Assembly: GCF_938046015.1 (NCBI RefSeq)
Contig: NZ_CALIXW010000035.1
Coordinates: 99,265-163,264, forward strand
Direction of reading: 5' to 3'
Source of the DNA: an uncultured Porphyromonas sp.
GTDB lineage: Bacteria > Bacteroidota > Bacteroidia > Bacteroidales > Porphyromonadaceae
DNA length: 64,000 nt
Part shown: piece after piece, positions 36,191 to 44,868 of the stretch
Layout of the letters: each line of letters begins with the position of its first letter
Position numbering within the stretch: position 1 is the stretch's first letter
Made by a program: the position numbers and the translations under genes
The notes under the pieces: model-generated
Database searches by the model: none
What the model was told of the DNA's origin: nothing
What the model saw: the letters and a program-made list of their open reading frames with translations, nothing else

Positions 36191-37267
36191 TTAGTGCTGT
36201 GCTGCCTGCTGTACGTGTACGGCGGCCTCGTGGATGGAGCTGAAGAGCTCGCGGACGAAGCCTTCATCAAGGCCGCGGGCACGCCCCTCCTGCAGGCGCG
36301 CCTCCAGGAGCTGACGGTAGCGCTCGGGCTGGACGATGGGTAGGTGTGCGGCACGCTTGAGGGCGCCGATACGCTCGGCTATCTGCATGCGCTCGGAGAG
36401 GAGGGAGAGGAGCTGGCCGTCGAGGCGGTCGATCTCGGCGCGTAGCGGGTCGAGGTCGAGGGAGGGGGTGGAGCTGGGGCTCGTCGAGTAGAGGTCAAGC
36501 TGCTGGAGGAGCTGCTGCAGCTGGAGCGGACTCAGCTGCTGGGCGGCGTCGCTCCAGGCGGCCTCGGGCGTGCAGTGCGTCTCGATGATGAGGCCAGAGA
36601 AGTTCATCTCCAGCCCCATACGCGCCACCAGCGGCACCAGCTGGCGGTCGCCAGCGATGTGGCTGGGGTCTACGAGGATGGTCAGCTCGGGGTGGCGGCG
36701 CTGTAGCTCGATGGGCAGCTGCCAGAGCGGAGCATTGCGGTAGCTGCCGCGGGCGTAGGTGCTGAAGCCTCGGTGGATCGCCCCGAGGCGCGTGATGCCC
36801 GCGGCCTGTAGGCGCATCAGGGCGCCTTCCCAGAGCTCGAGGTCGGGCTGCGGAGGATTCTTGACCAGCAGCAGGACGTCTCGACCGCTCAGTGCCTCCG
36901 CCAGCTCGGCGATGGCGAAGGGGCTCGCCGTCGTTCTCGCCCCGATCCAGAAGGTGCGTAGCCCTGCGGCGTAGGCCTCCTCGACATGCTCGGCCGTAGC
37001 GACCTCCGTCAGTGCCTGCATCCCCAGCTCCGTCTCGACACGCCTTAGCCAGGGGAGCCCTAGCTGACCGACGCCCTCGAAGGAGCCCGGGCGTGTGCGG
37101 GGCTTCCAGAGGCTGGCGCGGTAGTAGTGTACCCCTTGGGCGGCGAGCGCGCGGGCTGTCTCGAGGGTCTGTGCCTCGGTCTCGGCGCTGCAGGGCCCAG
37201 CGATGAGTGGGCAGGGATGATGGGGGGCCTGGGCTAGGTCAAGTCTAGTGAAGGGACTGGCGGGCAT
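36191..37267 (-). CDS. Fused DAHP synthase (class I beta) and AroQ chorismate mutase
   Basis: 358 residues. The N-terminal DAHP synthase-type TIM barrel (about 20-250) has LIAGPCSAE, ASLWKPRTRPGSFEG, and IVDPSHIAGDR-type metal and phosphate motifs. A C-terminal AroQ domain (about 270-355) begins LRAEIDRLDGQLLSLLSERM. DAHP synthase makes the first shikimate intermediate and chorismate mutase makes prephenate; in such fusions the mutase domain may also serve as a feedback sensor. The start at 37267 sits 7 bp downstream of the previous stop. Confidence 0.93.
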   Translation of the reverse strand: MPASPFTRLDLAQAPHHPCPLIAGPCSAETEAQTLETARALAAQGVHYYRASLWKPRTRPGSFEGVGQLGLPWLRRVETELGMQALTEVATAEHVEEAYAAGLRTFWIGARTTASPFAIAELAEALSGRDVLLLVKNPPQPDLELWEGALMRLQAAGITRLGAIHRGFSTYARGSYRNAPLWQLPIELQRRHPELTILVDPSHIAGDRQLVPLVARMGLEMNFSGLIIETHCTPEAAWSDAAQQLSPLQLQQLLQQLDLYSTSPSSTPSLDLDPLRAEIDRLDGQLLSLLSERMQIAERIGALKRAAHLPIVQPERYRQLLEARLQEGRARGLDEGFVRELFSSIHEAAVHVQQAAQH

Positions 37268-37274
37268 GGATGGG

Positions 37275-38696
37275 TCAGTAGTCAATGGGGGCAAGCTCGG
37301 GCGCCTGCTGGGCACGATGGAGCTCGGCCACCAGGCGCAGGATGGCGCGGTAGAGTACCGAGTGCCAGGGGTGGGTGCGCTGGGAGAGGAGGTCGTTGTG
37401 CCAGAGGAGGGTGAGGGAGCCGTTGTAGCGTGCCGTGGTGCGAACCAGTTGCTCGGCGAGCTCCGTGGCGGCAGCTTGGTCGAGCGCCATATAGCGCCCG
37501 TCGCTGAGCGTGAGGTCGCGCAGGATCAGCGGGTGCATCACGAGATCCGTCAGCACGCGCGTATTGGGATTGATGAAGCGTACGGGACGGCAGGTGCCGA
37601 GGCGGAAGCCAGCGACATCGGGGTAGCCCATGGTGAAGTCGTTGCGGAAGCCTGAGAAGTAGGCCTGCAGGAGGTCCTCGGGCTCGCAGGACATTAGCTT
37701 ATTGTGCCGCACACCCTGGGGACGCTGCCCGAAGTAGCGCTCGAAGAGCCTGCGCTCCTCGCGGATGCGCTCGGCGTGCTTGCCTGCGGCGAAGCTGGAC
37801 TGCAGCCCCAGGCGTACGCCGTAGCGCTTCCCCTCGAGGAGGATACGGCGTATGTAGGTCGACCTAGGACTGTAGCAGGGCTTGTCCAGCGCGTGCCGTG
37901 AGGGCATGCGGATGAAGAAGTAGAGATCCACCTGCCCCTTATCCAGCTGGTCGCGCAGCGCCTTGTCCCACTCGAGGAACTTAGGGTAGGTGTAGTAGTC
38001 GTCCTCTGCGTCGGGCGAGAGCACAAGGCGTAGGGCCTGCCTCAGGGACTTGCCCTCACGGAAGCAGGCGCGTAGGAAGCTGCGCCAGCCGCGGTAGTTG
38101 TAGGGGCGGGCGAGGTCGTGCGTCAGGTTGACGTGGCTGAAGGTCTGGGGCCGCTCCTCGAGCTGCAGTCCGTAGCGCTCCACGAGGCCGTAGTCCAGTA
38201 CCAGCTGCCGCAGCGCAGCGCCGTACTCGTCCACGATGGGACGCTGGAGGAAGCCCGCACGGTAGGGCAGCGAGTCCTTGCCGAGGAAGCGGCCGTAGGC
38301 GTCGCGCTGCTTGCGGCAGTACATCTCCTCGTAACGGGAGATGAGGAAGAAGGCCGAGGCCAGGAGGTCGGCGTAGAGGATCAGCTGTCCCGTCTCGGGG
38401 TGCCACTCCTCGCGGGGCTCACCGAAGAGCAGCGGGATACTGCGCCACTCCGAGAGAGGTAGCTGCGGATAGGCAGCCTCGGTGCCGTAGATCCTACGAT
38501 CGAAGAAGCCCGAGGGGATGATCACGATCGGGTACTGCTTCATCTCCTCGGGGTCGCTGGTGTAGCCGATCAGCTCGAAGCGCCTACGGTAGCGCTCCTG
38601 CCCGTGGCCCTGCAGGACGACGGGGCCGATCAGGAAGTCGATGAGGTACTGGCGTATCTTGGAGCACAGTATAGGATACAGGCTGCTGGCGTACAC
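37275..38696 (-). CDS. Polysaccharide deacetylase-like protein with DUF7033-type N-terminus
   Basis: 473 residues without a signal peptide. The N-terminal half (LFGEPREEWHPETGQLILYADLLASAFFLISRYEE) resembles the DUF7033 region found before a deacetylase-like domain in Bacteroidota. The C-terminal part has a carbohydrate-esterase-4-like barrel with NLTHDLARPYNYRGW and SRSTYIRR-like segments. The usual TFDDG metal motif is replaced by LTHDLARP, so catalytic metal binding is uncertain. The DUF name is recalled, not searched. It sits 24 bp after the EEP gene. Confidence 0.7.
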   Translation of the reverse strand: MYASSLYPILCSKIRQYLIDFLIGPVVLQGHGQERYRRRFELIGYTSDPEEMKQYPIVIIPSGFFDRRIYGTEAAYPQLPLSEWRSIPLLFGEPREEWHPETGQLILYADLLASAFFLISRYEEMYCRKQRDAYGRFLGKDSLPYRAGFLQRPIVDEYGAALRQLVLDYGLVERYGLQLEERPQTFSHVNLTHDLARPYNYRGWRSFLRACFREGKSLRQALRLVLSPDAEDDYYTYPKFLEWDKALRDQLDKGQVDLYFFIRMPSRHALDKPCYSPRSTYIRRILLEGKRYGVRLGLQSSFAAGKHAERIREERRLFERYFGQRPQGVRHNKLMSCEPEDLLQAYFSGFRNDFTMGYPDVAGFRLGTCRPVRFINPNTRVLTDLVMHPLILRDLTLSDGRYMALDQAAATELAEQLVRTTARYNGSLTLLWHNDLLSQRTHPWHSVLYRAILRLVAELHRAQQAPELAPIDY

Positions 38697-38720
38697 GGTA
38701 GGGCTGTAGAGGGTGGCAGA

Positions 38721-39854
38721 CTAGTCCTGGTAGAAGGCTTCGTCGAGGGCGAGGACCGCGCTGATGGGGTAGTGGTCGCTCTCGTCGGCGGTCTTGTCAA
38801 TCTCGCAGCTCAGGGCGCGGAAGGCCTTGCCATAGAGGATATGGTCGATGCGCACGATGAAGGGACGATTGCGGAAGGTGAAGCCGAAGCCATTGCCGCG
38901 GGCGACGAAGGCATCCTTGAGCCCGTCGCCGATCTTGCGGCGGGTGTAGGAGAGCGGCGTGTCGTTGAAGTCGCCGCAGACCAGCACACGGGGGCTGTTG
39001 TAGGCCTTGATCAGCTCGTGGAGGATCACGGCCTGGGCGTTGTGGTAGCGAAAGGTCGGGCCGAGCTTGGCGCGCAGGGCGTCCTTGAGCTGCAGGGCCT
39101 CGCCTTGCTTCGCCAGAGCGATGTAGTTGGCACCGTCGTCGGCCTTGAGGTGGAAGGACTCGAGGTGTACGTTCACCAGCAGTAGCTCGTGGCCCTTGAG
39201 CTTGACCTTAGCCTTGATGGCACCGTTGGCATGGGTAGGCACGGGGATCTGCTCGACCTCGCTGAGGGGGTACTTGGAGAGTATGGCCAGGGTGCTCCCC
39301 CCCGTGCCGACCTGGATGCAGGCGATGTAGGGGTAGTCGGAGGCGAGGTATTCGCGCAGCGTCTTGGTGACGACGCCAGCCTCGGGGTTCTGGTTGAGCA
39401 TGGCCTCCTGCAGGCAGACGATGTCGGCATCGCTGCTGCGGATGTACTGGAGGATGGGGTTGGGCTGCGTCGCGCTGTGGGGCTTGAAGCCGAAGGCGCT
39501 GACGTTGTAGCTGAGCACGCGCAGCACTTCGCCCTCCGTCCCGAGGACCTTCGTCGAGCGGGAGATGGGGAAGAAGGTGAGCAGCTGCGGTAGGGCGATG
39601 AGCCAGACGGCGCCCACGAGGAGGAGCCGACGGACGTCCAGCGTCAGCAGCCAGAAGAGGCTGATCAGGATCCAGCCCGCCAGTAGGAGGGGGAAGAAGA
39701 GCCCGAGAAAGGCGGGGGCTGTCCAGCGCATTGGGGCGATATAGCCCGAGTAGGCGCCGAAGAGGAAGAGGAGGGCGTAGAGGAGCGTCCCTGCGAGGAG
39801 GACGCCCTTGGCGATACGTGAGCTGATGCGGATGATAGGACTAGGCTTGTGCAT
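38721..39854 (-). CDS. Membrane-anchored endonuclease/exonuclease/phosphatase-family protein
   Basis: 377 residues with three N-terminal membrane helices (about 15-100) and a C-terminal EEP domain carrying LSYNV, CLQEA, VNVHLES, GDFNDTPLS, RIDHILY and the final SDHYPI; all metal and catalytic residues are present. Members cleave phosphodiesters or phosphoester lipids outside the cytoplasm. Orientation and substrate are not known. It overlaps the upstream rhomboid gene by 14 bp. Confidence 0.9.
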   Translation of the reverse strand: MHKPSPIIRISSRIAKGVLLAGTLLYALLFLFGAYSGYIAPMRWTAPAFLGLFFPLLLAGWILISLFWLLTLDVRRLLLVGAVWLIALPQLLTFFPISRSTKVLGTEGEVLRVLSYNVSAFGFKPHSATQPNPILQYIRSSDADIVCLQEAMLNQNPEAGVVTKTLREYLASDYPYIACIQVGTGGSTLAILSKYPLSEVEQIPVPTHANGAIKAKVKLKGHELLLVNVHLESFHLKADDGANYIALAKQGEALQLKDALRAKLGPTFRYHNAQAVILHELIKAYNSPRVLVCGDFNDTPLSYTRRKIGDGLKDAFVARGNGFGFTFRNRPFIVRIDHILYGKAFRALSCEIDKTADESDHYPISAVLALDEAFYQD

Positions 39855-40740
39855 CTCCTTGAGTCAGGGGCTGGTCTGTCGATCGAGAGAGGAGGTGGAG
39901 CAGGCGCTGCTGCTCCTGGGGAGTAAGGCTGGGGTAGCCCGAGTAGCGGAGGCGCTGCTGTAGGGCGAGGAGCTCGCTCTGCTCCGTCTCGCTGAGGGGA
40001 GAGGCGGTGCTGGCTAGCGGCTCGGTCTGGGCGGCGCTCGGGGCGCAGCCGAGGAGCTGGTGCCGCTGGAGGTAGCCCTCCAGGGCGTGGCTGGGCTGGT
40101 AGCCGCGGTGCTGGGCGCTCCAGTAGAGGAGGCCAGCGAGGATGGCGCCTAGATGCGCCAGCGCCCCGCCGCGGTTGAAGTCGCTGATGAGCCCTGCGGC
40201 GATGTAGCCCACCACGAGGAGGCTGACGAGCCCGAGGGTAGCACGCCGCGCGGCGCTGTAGCTAGGCCAGGCGCTGAGGAGGCTCACTGTGGCGACCATG
40301 AGGATGGCTGCCGAGGCGCCCACGAGGCTCAGGGGCAGGATGAGGCCTATCCCCGTGAGGAGGCTCAGCTGATAGCCCAGAAGGTAGCTCAGCGAGCCCG
40401 CGAGCGCTCCGTATATATATAGGGCGAGCGTGCGGGCTGCCCCGAGCTGGCGCTCTGCCTCGAGTCCCACCCAGTAGAGCAGGAGGAGGTTCGCCAGCAG
40501 ATGCAGCGGGTGCTCGTGGGGGAAGATATAGCTAAGGAGCGTCCAGGGAGCACGTAGGATGCTGGTCCACTCGGGGCTGAAGCCGAAGAGCAGCTGCGGC
40601 AGGAGGCTGAGCCCAAGGAATTTGTCGAGCTCCCCCCAGCAGCCGACCAGTAGCCAGCCGACGAGCTGCAGCAGGATGAGGCGCCCTGTCAGCGTCCCCT
40701 CGAGCTCCAGCAGGCGTAGGAGCTTAGTGGTAATAGTCAT
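39841..40740 (-). CDS. Rhomboid-family intramembrane serine protease (second of a tandem pair)
   Basis: 299 residues with about six membrane helices. The L1-loop motif HEHPLHLLANLLLLYWVG, catalytic serine in LVGASAAI and catalytic histidine in LAHLGAILAG are all present. A C-terminal tail of about 75 residues is polar and Ser/Gln-rich. It overlaps the upstream rhomboid gene by 17 bp, indicating translational coupling. Confidence 0.88.
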   Translation of the reverse strand: MTITTKLLRLLELEGTLTGRLILLQLVGWLLVGCWGELDKFLGLSLLPQLLFGFSPEWTSILRAPWTLLSYIFPHEHPLHLLANLLLLYWVGLEAERQLGAARTLALYIYGALAGSLSYLLGYQLSLLTGIGLILPLSLVGASAAILMVATVSLLSAWPSYSAARRATLGLVSLLVVGYIAAGLISDFNRGGALAHLGAILAGLLYWSAQHRGYQPSHALEGYLQRHQLLGCAPSAAQTEPLASTASPLSETEQSELLALQQRLRYSGYPSLTPQEQQRLLHLLSRSTDQPLTQGDAQA

Positions 40741-41425
40741 TGGGGAGCTCTCCCTTCTTACGCCACAGTAGGATAAGGATGAGGCCGCCGATCATCCCGC
40801 CGAGGTGGGCGAAGTGCGCCACGCTGCCCCCTGTGTTGCTTACTCCGAGGAAGAGCTCGAGCAGGCCGTAGAGGAGGACGAAGTACTTAGCCTTCATCGG
40901 GAAGAGGAAGTAGATATAGATGCGCACATTGGGGAAGATCACCCCGAAGGCCAGCAGGATACCGAAGACCGAGCCCGAGGCGCCGATGGTGATGAGCTGG
41001 TTCATGTAGCTCGCCACGGGGATAACGCCTTGCTCCGTCGCTACCCCTGAGTAGGCCGAGAGGTCACCCAGCTCGTAGAGCCAACTGAGCTCCTGCATCA
41101 GTCCCGCCGAGATCCCGCAGACGAAGTAGTAGATGAGGAAGCGCTTGCTCCCCCAGAGACGCTCGATGCTGGAGCCGAACATCCAGAGGGCAAACATATT
41201 GGACAGCACGTGGTCGAGCCCCGCGCGGCTGTGCAGCAGTCCATAGGTCAGCAGCTGGTACAGGCGGAAGTCCGAGGCGGCGAAGTAGTGCAGCCCGAAG
41301 AGGCTGTCTAGGTCGATGCCGTGGCGAAGCAAGGCCAGCGAAGCCAGCCAGAGGAGGATATTGATGACGATAAGGTTGCGCGTCGCAGGCGGCGCCCAGC
41401 GGGTCCATACCGAGGTCTGTTGCAT
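40724..41425 (-). CDS. Rhomboid-family intramembrane serine protease (first of a tandem pair)
   Basis: 233 residues, with the rhomboid motifs HVLSNMFALWMFG, catalytic GASGSVFGIL and FAHLGGMIGG. The two rhomboids share only the core motifs, so they are ancient paralogues rather than a recent duplication. This gene heads the long minus-strand operon, with a -7 element at 41486-41493. Confidence 0.92.
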   Translation of the reverse strand: MQQTSVWTRWAPPATRNLIVINILLWLASLALLRHGIDLDSLFGLHYFAASDFRLYQLLTYGLLHSRAGLDHVLSNMFALWMFGSSIERLWGSKRFLIYYFVCGISAGLMQELSWLYELGDLSAYSGVATEQGVIPVASYMNQLITIGASGSVFGILLAFGVIFPNVRIYIYFLFPMKAKYFVLLYGLLELFLGVSNTGGSVAHFAHLGGMIGGLILILLWRKKGELPNDYYH

Positions 41426-41485
41426 AGGGGTTAGCTAATATATGGGTCAGCTAATTGATCAGCTTAGTACATGAATAAGTATCCG

Positions 41486-41493
41486 CAAAGATA
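41486..41493 (-). promoter_or_regulatory. Bacteroidota -7 element for the rhomboid-mnmE operon
   Basis: The minus strand reads TATCTTTG, an exact consensus match, about 60 bp before the first rhomboid ATG. Confidence 0.6.
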
Positions 41494-41637
41494 CGCATTC
41501 TCCCCTGCCTAGCCTGCCTCTCGGCTGTGATGGCTGGGGCGAGGCTGTCGCGAGCCTCCTCGGCGCTGCGCTCCGAGCGTGCGAGCGCGAAGCGGCTCCC
41601 GAGCCTCAGCGCGTGGCGGGCTAAGGCGGGACGCCCC

Positions 41638-41720
41638 TGAGGGATACCAGTCCGGCCTCTGAGGGACGTCAGTCAGCACCCCTGAGGGATATCCGTGACG
41701 GCGCTGAGGGATATCCCTCA
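41638..41720. repeat. Four-unit 22-bp palindrome array F
   Basis: Units start at 41638, 41660, 41683 and 41705: TGAGGG-ATAC-CAGTCC, TGAGGG-ACGT-CAGTCA, TGAGGG-ATAT-CCGTGA and TGAGGG-ATAT-CCCTCA. It lies in the 375-bp gap between the end of the export operon and the start of the rhomboid operon, both on the minus strand. I see no other element there except the rhomboid promoter. Confidence 0.85.
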
Positions 41721-41800
41721 CGGAGGTACCCCTTACGCGTCAGTGCGCTGGGGAGCTGGAGGCGCTAGTCTGGACGCCTGTGGGTCGGGGAAGGTGGGGC

Positions 41801-43009
41801 TTAGCGCCGTGCGAAGGCTCGGAGGCTCCGGACCTTGCGCCCTATGGCTACGGCGTTGACGAGCGTCGTCCCCACCAGTAGGCCCAGGCCTAGCAGCAGC
41901 GTCGGCAGCAGCGAGGCGCCGAGCTCCTCGGGCACGAGGCGGCTGGCCGCCTCGAGGTAGTAGCCACGCACCCAGAGGACGAGGCCGAGGGCGGCGAGCA
42001 GTGCCAGGAGGTTCAGCACGAGCGTCAGGAGGACGTAGGGCAGGACGAGCTGCCGCTGGCTGTAGCCGAGCAGAAGGAGGTTCTCCAGCTGGCGGCTATT
42101 CTTCTGCAAGAGGAGGTAGATGGAGAGCAGCAGCAGGTAGGCCGAGAGGGCAGAGATCAGGAGGCCGACGCCGAGGACAACCCCCGAGAGGAGGCGCAAG
42201 AAGTACATCGACTGGCTGGAGGCAAGGCGCTCGCCCTCGCTCTCGTAGCCCTGCTGGCGTAGGTAGAGGGCTATGGCGGGGTCGCTCGGGTTGTGCAGCT
42301 CGAGGATGAGGCGGGTGGGACTGGCCGTCGCCTCGGGGGCGAGGCGGTGATTCATCTGCTGGATGAAGTGCTCGGGGACCAGGAGCGTATTGAGTCGATT
42401 AGAGAAGCCGACGATACGCCCGCGGTAGTGCTGCGTCTCCAGTCCTCCTCTGAGCTCCAGCCCCAGCGGGATCGCACCGATTGTCGCCTCACTCAGCAGG
42501 GGGAGGCCTTGGCTCTGAGCGAAGGCCGAGTTGTACAGGCCGAGGTAGCTGCGGGGGATGATGATCGGCACCTCCTGCTGCCCTTCCTCCCAGTGCCAGT
42601 CGCTGGGCTTGAGGTCGAGGAAGCGGTCGGGGACGGCCTCGAGGAACATGTAGGTCGAGAGCCCACCGCCGAGCGCGCTGCCCAGGCCTAGGCCTGCCGA
42701 GACCTGGAACTTAGAGGGGGTGAAGCGCCCTAGAGCCGCGACGAAGGGTTGCTGCTCGAGGTCGGAGATCTCCTCGGGACTAAAGCTATTGTCCCGCGAG
42801 CCAAAGAGGCCAGAGGAGACCTGCTTGGAGATGATGAGGTAGTCGGCGCGCATCAGGCTGTCTTTAGCCGAGAGCGCCGTCAGCGCGTCGCGGTAGAACT
42901 GGAGCCCGAGCAGGAGGATGCCGAGGCCGATGAGGTTCGCCAGGACGAAGCCCAGCAGCTGGGCAGGGCTGATGTGGCGCTTCAGGAGGCGTAGGAGGAG
43001 GGCGTTCAT
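41801..43009 (-). CDS. FtsX/MacB-like ABC transporter permease
   Basis: 402 residues with the MacB/LolC topology: one N-terminal helix (about 20-38), a large extracytoplasmic domain (about 40-265) and three C-terminal helices (about 270-390) ending in a basic tail. It follows the ABC ATPase gene by 16 bp, and the two probably form a LolCDE/MacAB-type mechanotransmission complex. It is the last gene of the export operon. Confidence 0.85.
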   Translation of the reverse strand: MNALLLRLLKRHISPAQLLGFVLANLIGLGILLLGLQFYRDALTALSAKDSLMRADYLIISKQVSSGLFGSRDNSFSPEEISDLEQQPFVAALGRFTPSKFQVSAGLGLGSALGGGLSTYMFLEAVPDRFLDLKPSDWHWEEGQQEVPIIIPRSYLGLYNSAFAQSQGLPLLSEATIGAIPLGLELRGGLETQHYRGRIVGFSNRLNTLLVPEHFIQQMNHRLAPEATASPTRLILELHNPSDPAIALYLRQQGYESEGERLASSQSMYFLRLLSGVVLGVGLLISALSAYLLLLSIYLLLQKNSRQLENLLLLGYSQRQLVLPYVLLTLVLNLLALLAALGLVLWVRGYYLEAASRLVPEELGASLLPTLLLGLGLLVGTTLVNAVAIGRKVRSLRAFARR

Positions 43010-43025
43010 GGGAGGGCTGTGCCTA

Positions 43026-43667
43026 TTAGAGCTGAAGCGTCTGGTCGTAGTCGAGAGGGAGCTGCTTGCCCACGCTGGTGACGATGATCCCTGCGCCCTG
43101 CTGGTCAGCCTCCTCAGTGATGAGGCTCGCCAGCGTCAGGGCATTGGCCTCGTCCAGATGGCTGATGGGCTCGTCCAGCAGGAGGAAGTCATAGGGCTGA
43201 CAGAGGCAGCGGATGAGGGCCACACGCTGCTGCTGCCCCAGTGAGAGCAGACGCGCCGGGCTGTGGAGCTTGTCCTCTATCCCCAGGAGGGCGAAGAGCT
43301 CGCGGATGCGCTCGGGGCTGTGGTAGCCGGTGAGCTGGTTCTTGAGCTGGACGTTCTCCCAGGCGGTGAGCTCCTCGAAAAGGCGCATGTCCTGCACCAG
43401 GAAGGAGAGGCTCTGCTGGCGGAGCTCCGTCCAGTGGGAAGCCTTGAGCCCGCGTAGGTCTTCTCCGTCGAAGGCGATCGTGCCCTCGTAGTCCCCGCGC
43501 CAGCCGTAGAGGTAGCTGCAGAGACTGCTCTTACCCGCCCCTGAACTAGCCTCGATGAGGTAGCGCTCGCCGCGGCGCAGCGTTAGCTCCGTGCGCCACA
43601 CCTCGCTCTGGAGGGCTTGGTCGCGGAAGACCTCGGGACATACTCCGCTGAGGGTGATGTGCTGCAT
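43026..43667 (-). CDS. ABC transporter ATP-binding protein
   Basis: A compact 213-residue ATPase. Walker A is EASSGAGKSS, the signature is LSLGQQQR (a variant of LSGGQ), and Walker B is FLLLDEPISHLDE. It closely precedes the FtsX-like permease. It is the only ATPase in an operon that also contains two ABC-2 permeases, so it could serve one or both systems. The start at 43667 is chosen because it lies 4 bp downstream of the previous stop. Confidence 0.9.
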   Translation of the reverse strand: MQHITLSGVCPEVFRDQALQSEVWRTELTLRRGERYLIEASSGAGKSSLCSYLYGWRGDYEGTIAFDGEDLRGLKASHWTELRQQSLSFLVQDMRLFEELTAWENVQLKNQLTGYHSPERIRELFALLGIEDKLHSPARLLSLGQQQRVALIRCLCQPYDFLLLDEPISHLDEANALTLASLITEEADQQGAGIIVTSVGKQLPLDYDQTLQL

Positions 43668-43671
43668 CGGC

Positions 43672-44844
43672 TTAGTGGCTTTGTGCCTTACGCAGCATAC
43701 GGGCGTAGGCATAGGTGGCGAGGAGGAAGTAGACGATGGCCTGTACCCAGAGCGTCGTGTACTGGGGGAGGATATCGTAGGGCTGGGCCCCCATGCTGCT
43801 GGCAGCTACATAGGCCTGCACTCCAGGCGTGGAGGGGATGAGGTAGCCGAGGGCACGCAGCGGGGCGGGGATGGCGCTCAGTGGCCAGGAGAGCCCCGTG
43901 AGGAAGAGGAAGGGGATGGAGGTGAAGACCCAGAGGATCATGGTCTTCTCGCGGTGCTGCACCACCAGCGCCCAGAAGAGAGCAAAGAAGATCATCGCCA
44001 GCAGCATCGGCGGCAGCAGCCAGCAGTAGGTCCTGAGGTCCAGCAGCTGCGGCAGGCCGAAGAGGCGCGGGGCTAGGACGAGCACGAAGAGCGAGCTCAT
44101 CGTATAGAGCCCTAGGTAGCAGAGGGCACGCCCTAGCATCAGACGTAGGACCCCGAGGTAGTGCCCCCCGGCATGGAGCCGCGGACGGGCGAGCGTACCC
44201 CGCTCGCGCTGCGTACCCATCAGCATGGAGCAGCCTAGCAGCAGCGTCTGCTGGAGGATGAGCACCAGCACCCCAGGCAGGAGGAAGCCCTGGAAGCCCC
44301 CCTGCGGGTTGAAGCTACTCGTCCATTCGCTCTCGATCGGGCGTACCTGGATGCGCGTGGCCTCGGTAGAGGCAGCAGGGTTGCGCTCAGCCTCGAGCTC
44401 GCGTCCCAGCTGGAGGGCGACCTCGGTGGCCGTCAGCGAGTAGCCCTTGTAGTAGAGGGCAGCGGCGAAGGTGCTATGGAGGTTGACCGTGGCCTGACGC
44501 CCCTGCATGAGGCGGCGGCTGAAGTCCTCGGGGATGACAAGCACCCCGTAGGCCTCGCCTCGGTCGATATAGGGCGTGGCCTCCGTCTCCGTCGTGGCAT
44601 GCGCTACGACAGCGACGTCGGGGGAGGCGTCTATGCGGCGGACGAACTCCCGACTGAGCTCCGAGCGGCTGCGATCCACGACCACCAGCGGCGCCTCGCG
44701 GGCGACCTCAGCACCGTAGAGAGCCGCGTAGAGGAAGGGGTAGGCGAAGGGTACGACCAGGAAGAAGAGGATAGCCCCGCTGTCGCCAAGGATGCTGCGC
44801 AGCTCGCGCCAGGCGATGGCGAGGACGTCCTCGAGGCGTATCAT
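43672..44844 (-). CDS. ABC-2 type permease (second of a pair)
   Basis: About 390 residues. YbhR/YbhS-like topology: an N-terminal membrane helix, a periplasmic domain (about 40-180) and five or six C-terminal helices. PFAYPFLYAALYG and a PLVVVDRSRSELS segment mirror the companion permease. The start at 44844 (MIRLEDV) is chosen; an upstream ATG at 44865 would also fit just after the previous stop. It probably forms a heterodimer with its upstream neighbour. Confidence 0.85.
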   Translation of the reverse strand: MIRLEDVLAIAWRELRSILGDSGAILFFLVVPFAYPFLYAALYGAEVAREAPLVVVDRSRSELSREFVRRIDASPDVAVVAHATTETEATPYIDRGEAYGVLVIPEDFSRRLMQGRQATVNLHSTFAAALYYKGYSLTATEVALQLGRELEAERNPAASTEATRIQVRPIESEWTSSFNPQGGFQGFLLPGVLVLILQQTLLLGCSMLMGTQRERGTLARPRLHAGGHYLGVLRLMLGRALCYLGLYTMSSLFVLVLAPRLFGLPQLLDLRTYCWLLPPMLLAMIFFALFWALVVQHREKTMILWVFTSIPFLFLTGLSWPLSAIPAPLRALGYLIPSTPGVQAYVAASSMGAQPYDILPQYTTLWVQAIVYFLLATYAYARMLRKAQSH

Positions 44845-44868
44845 GAGCGATCTAGTGAGCGGCATGAG

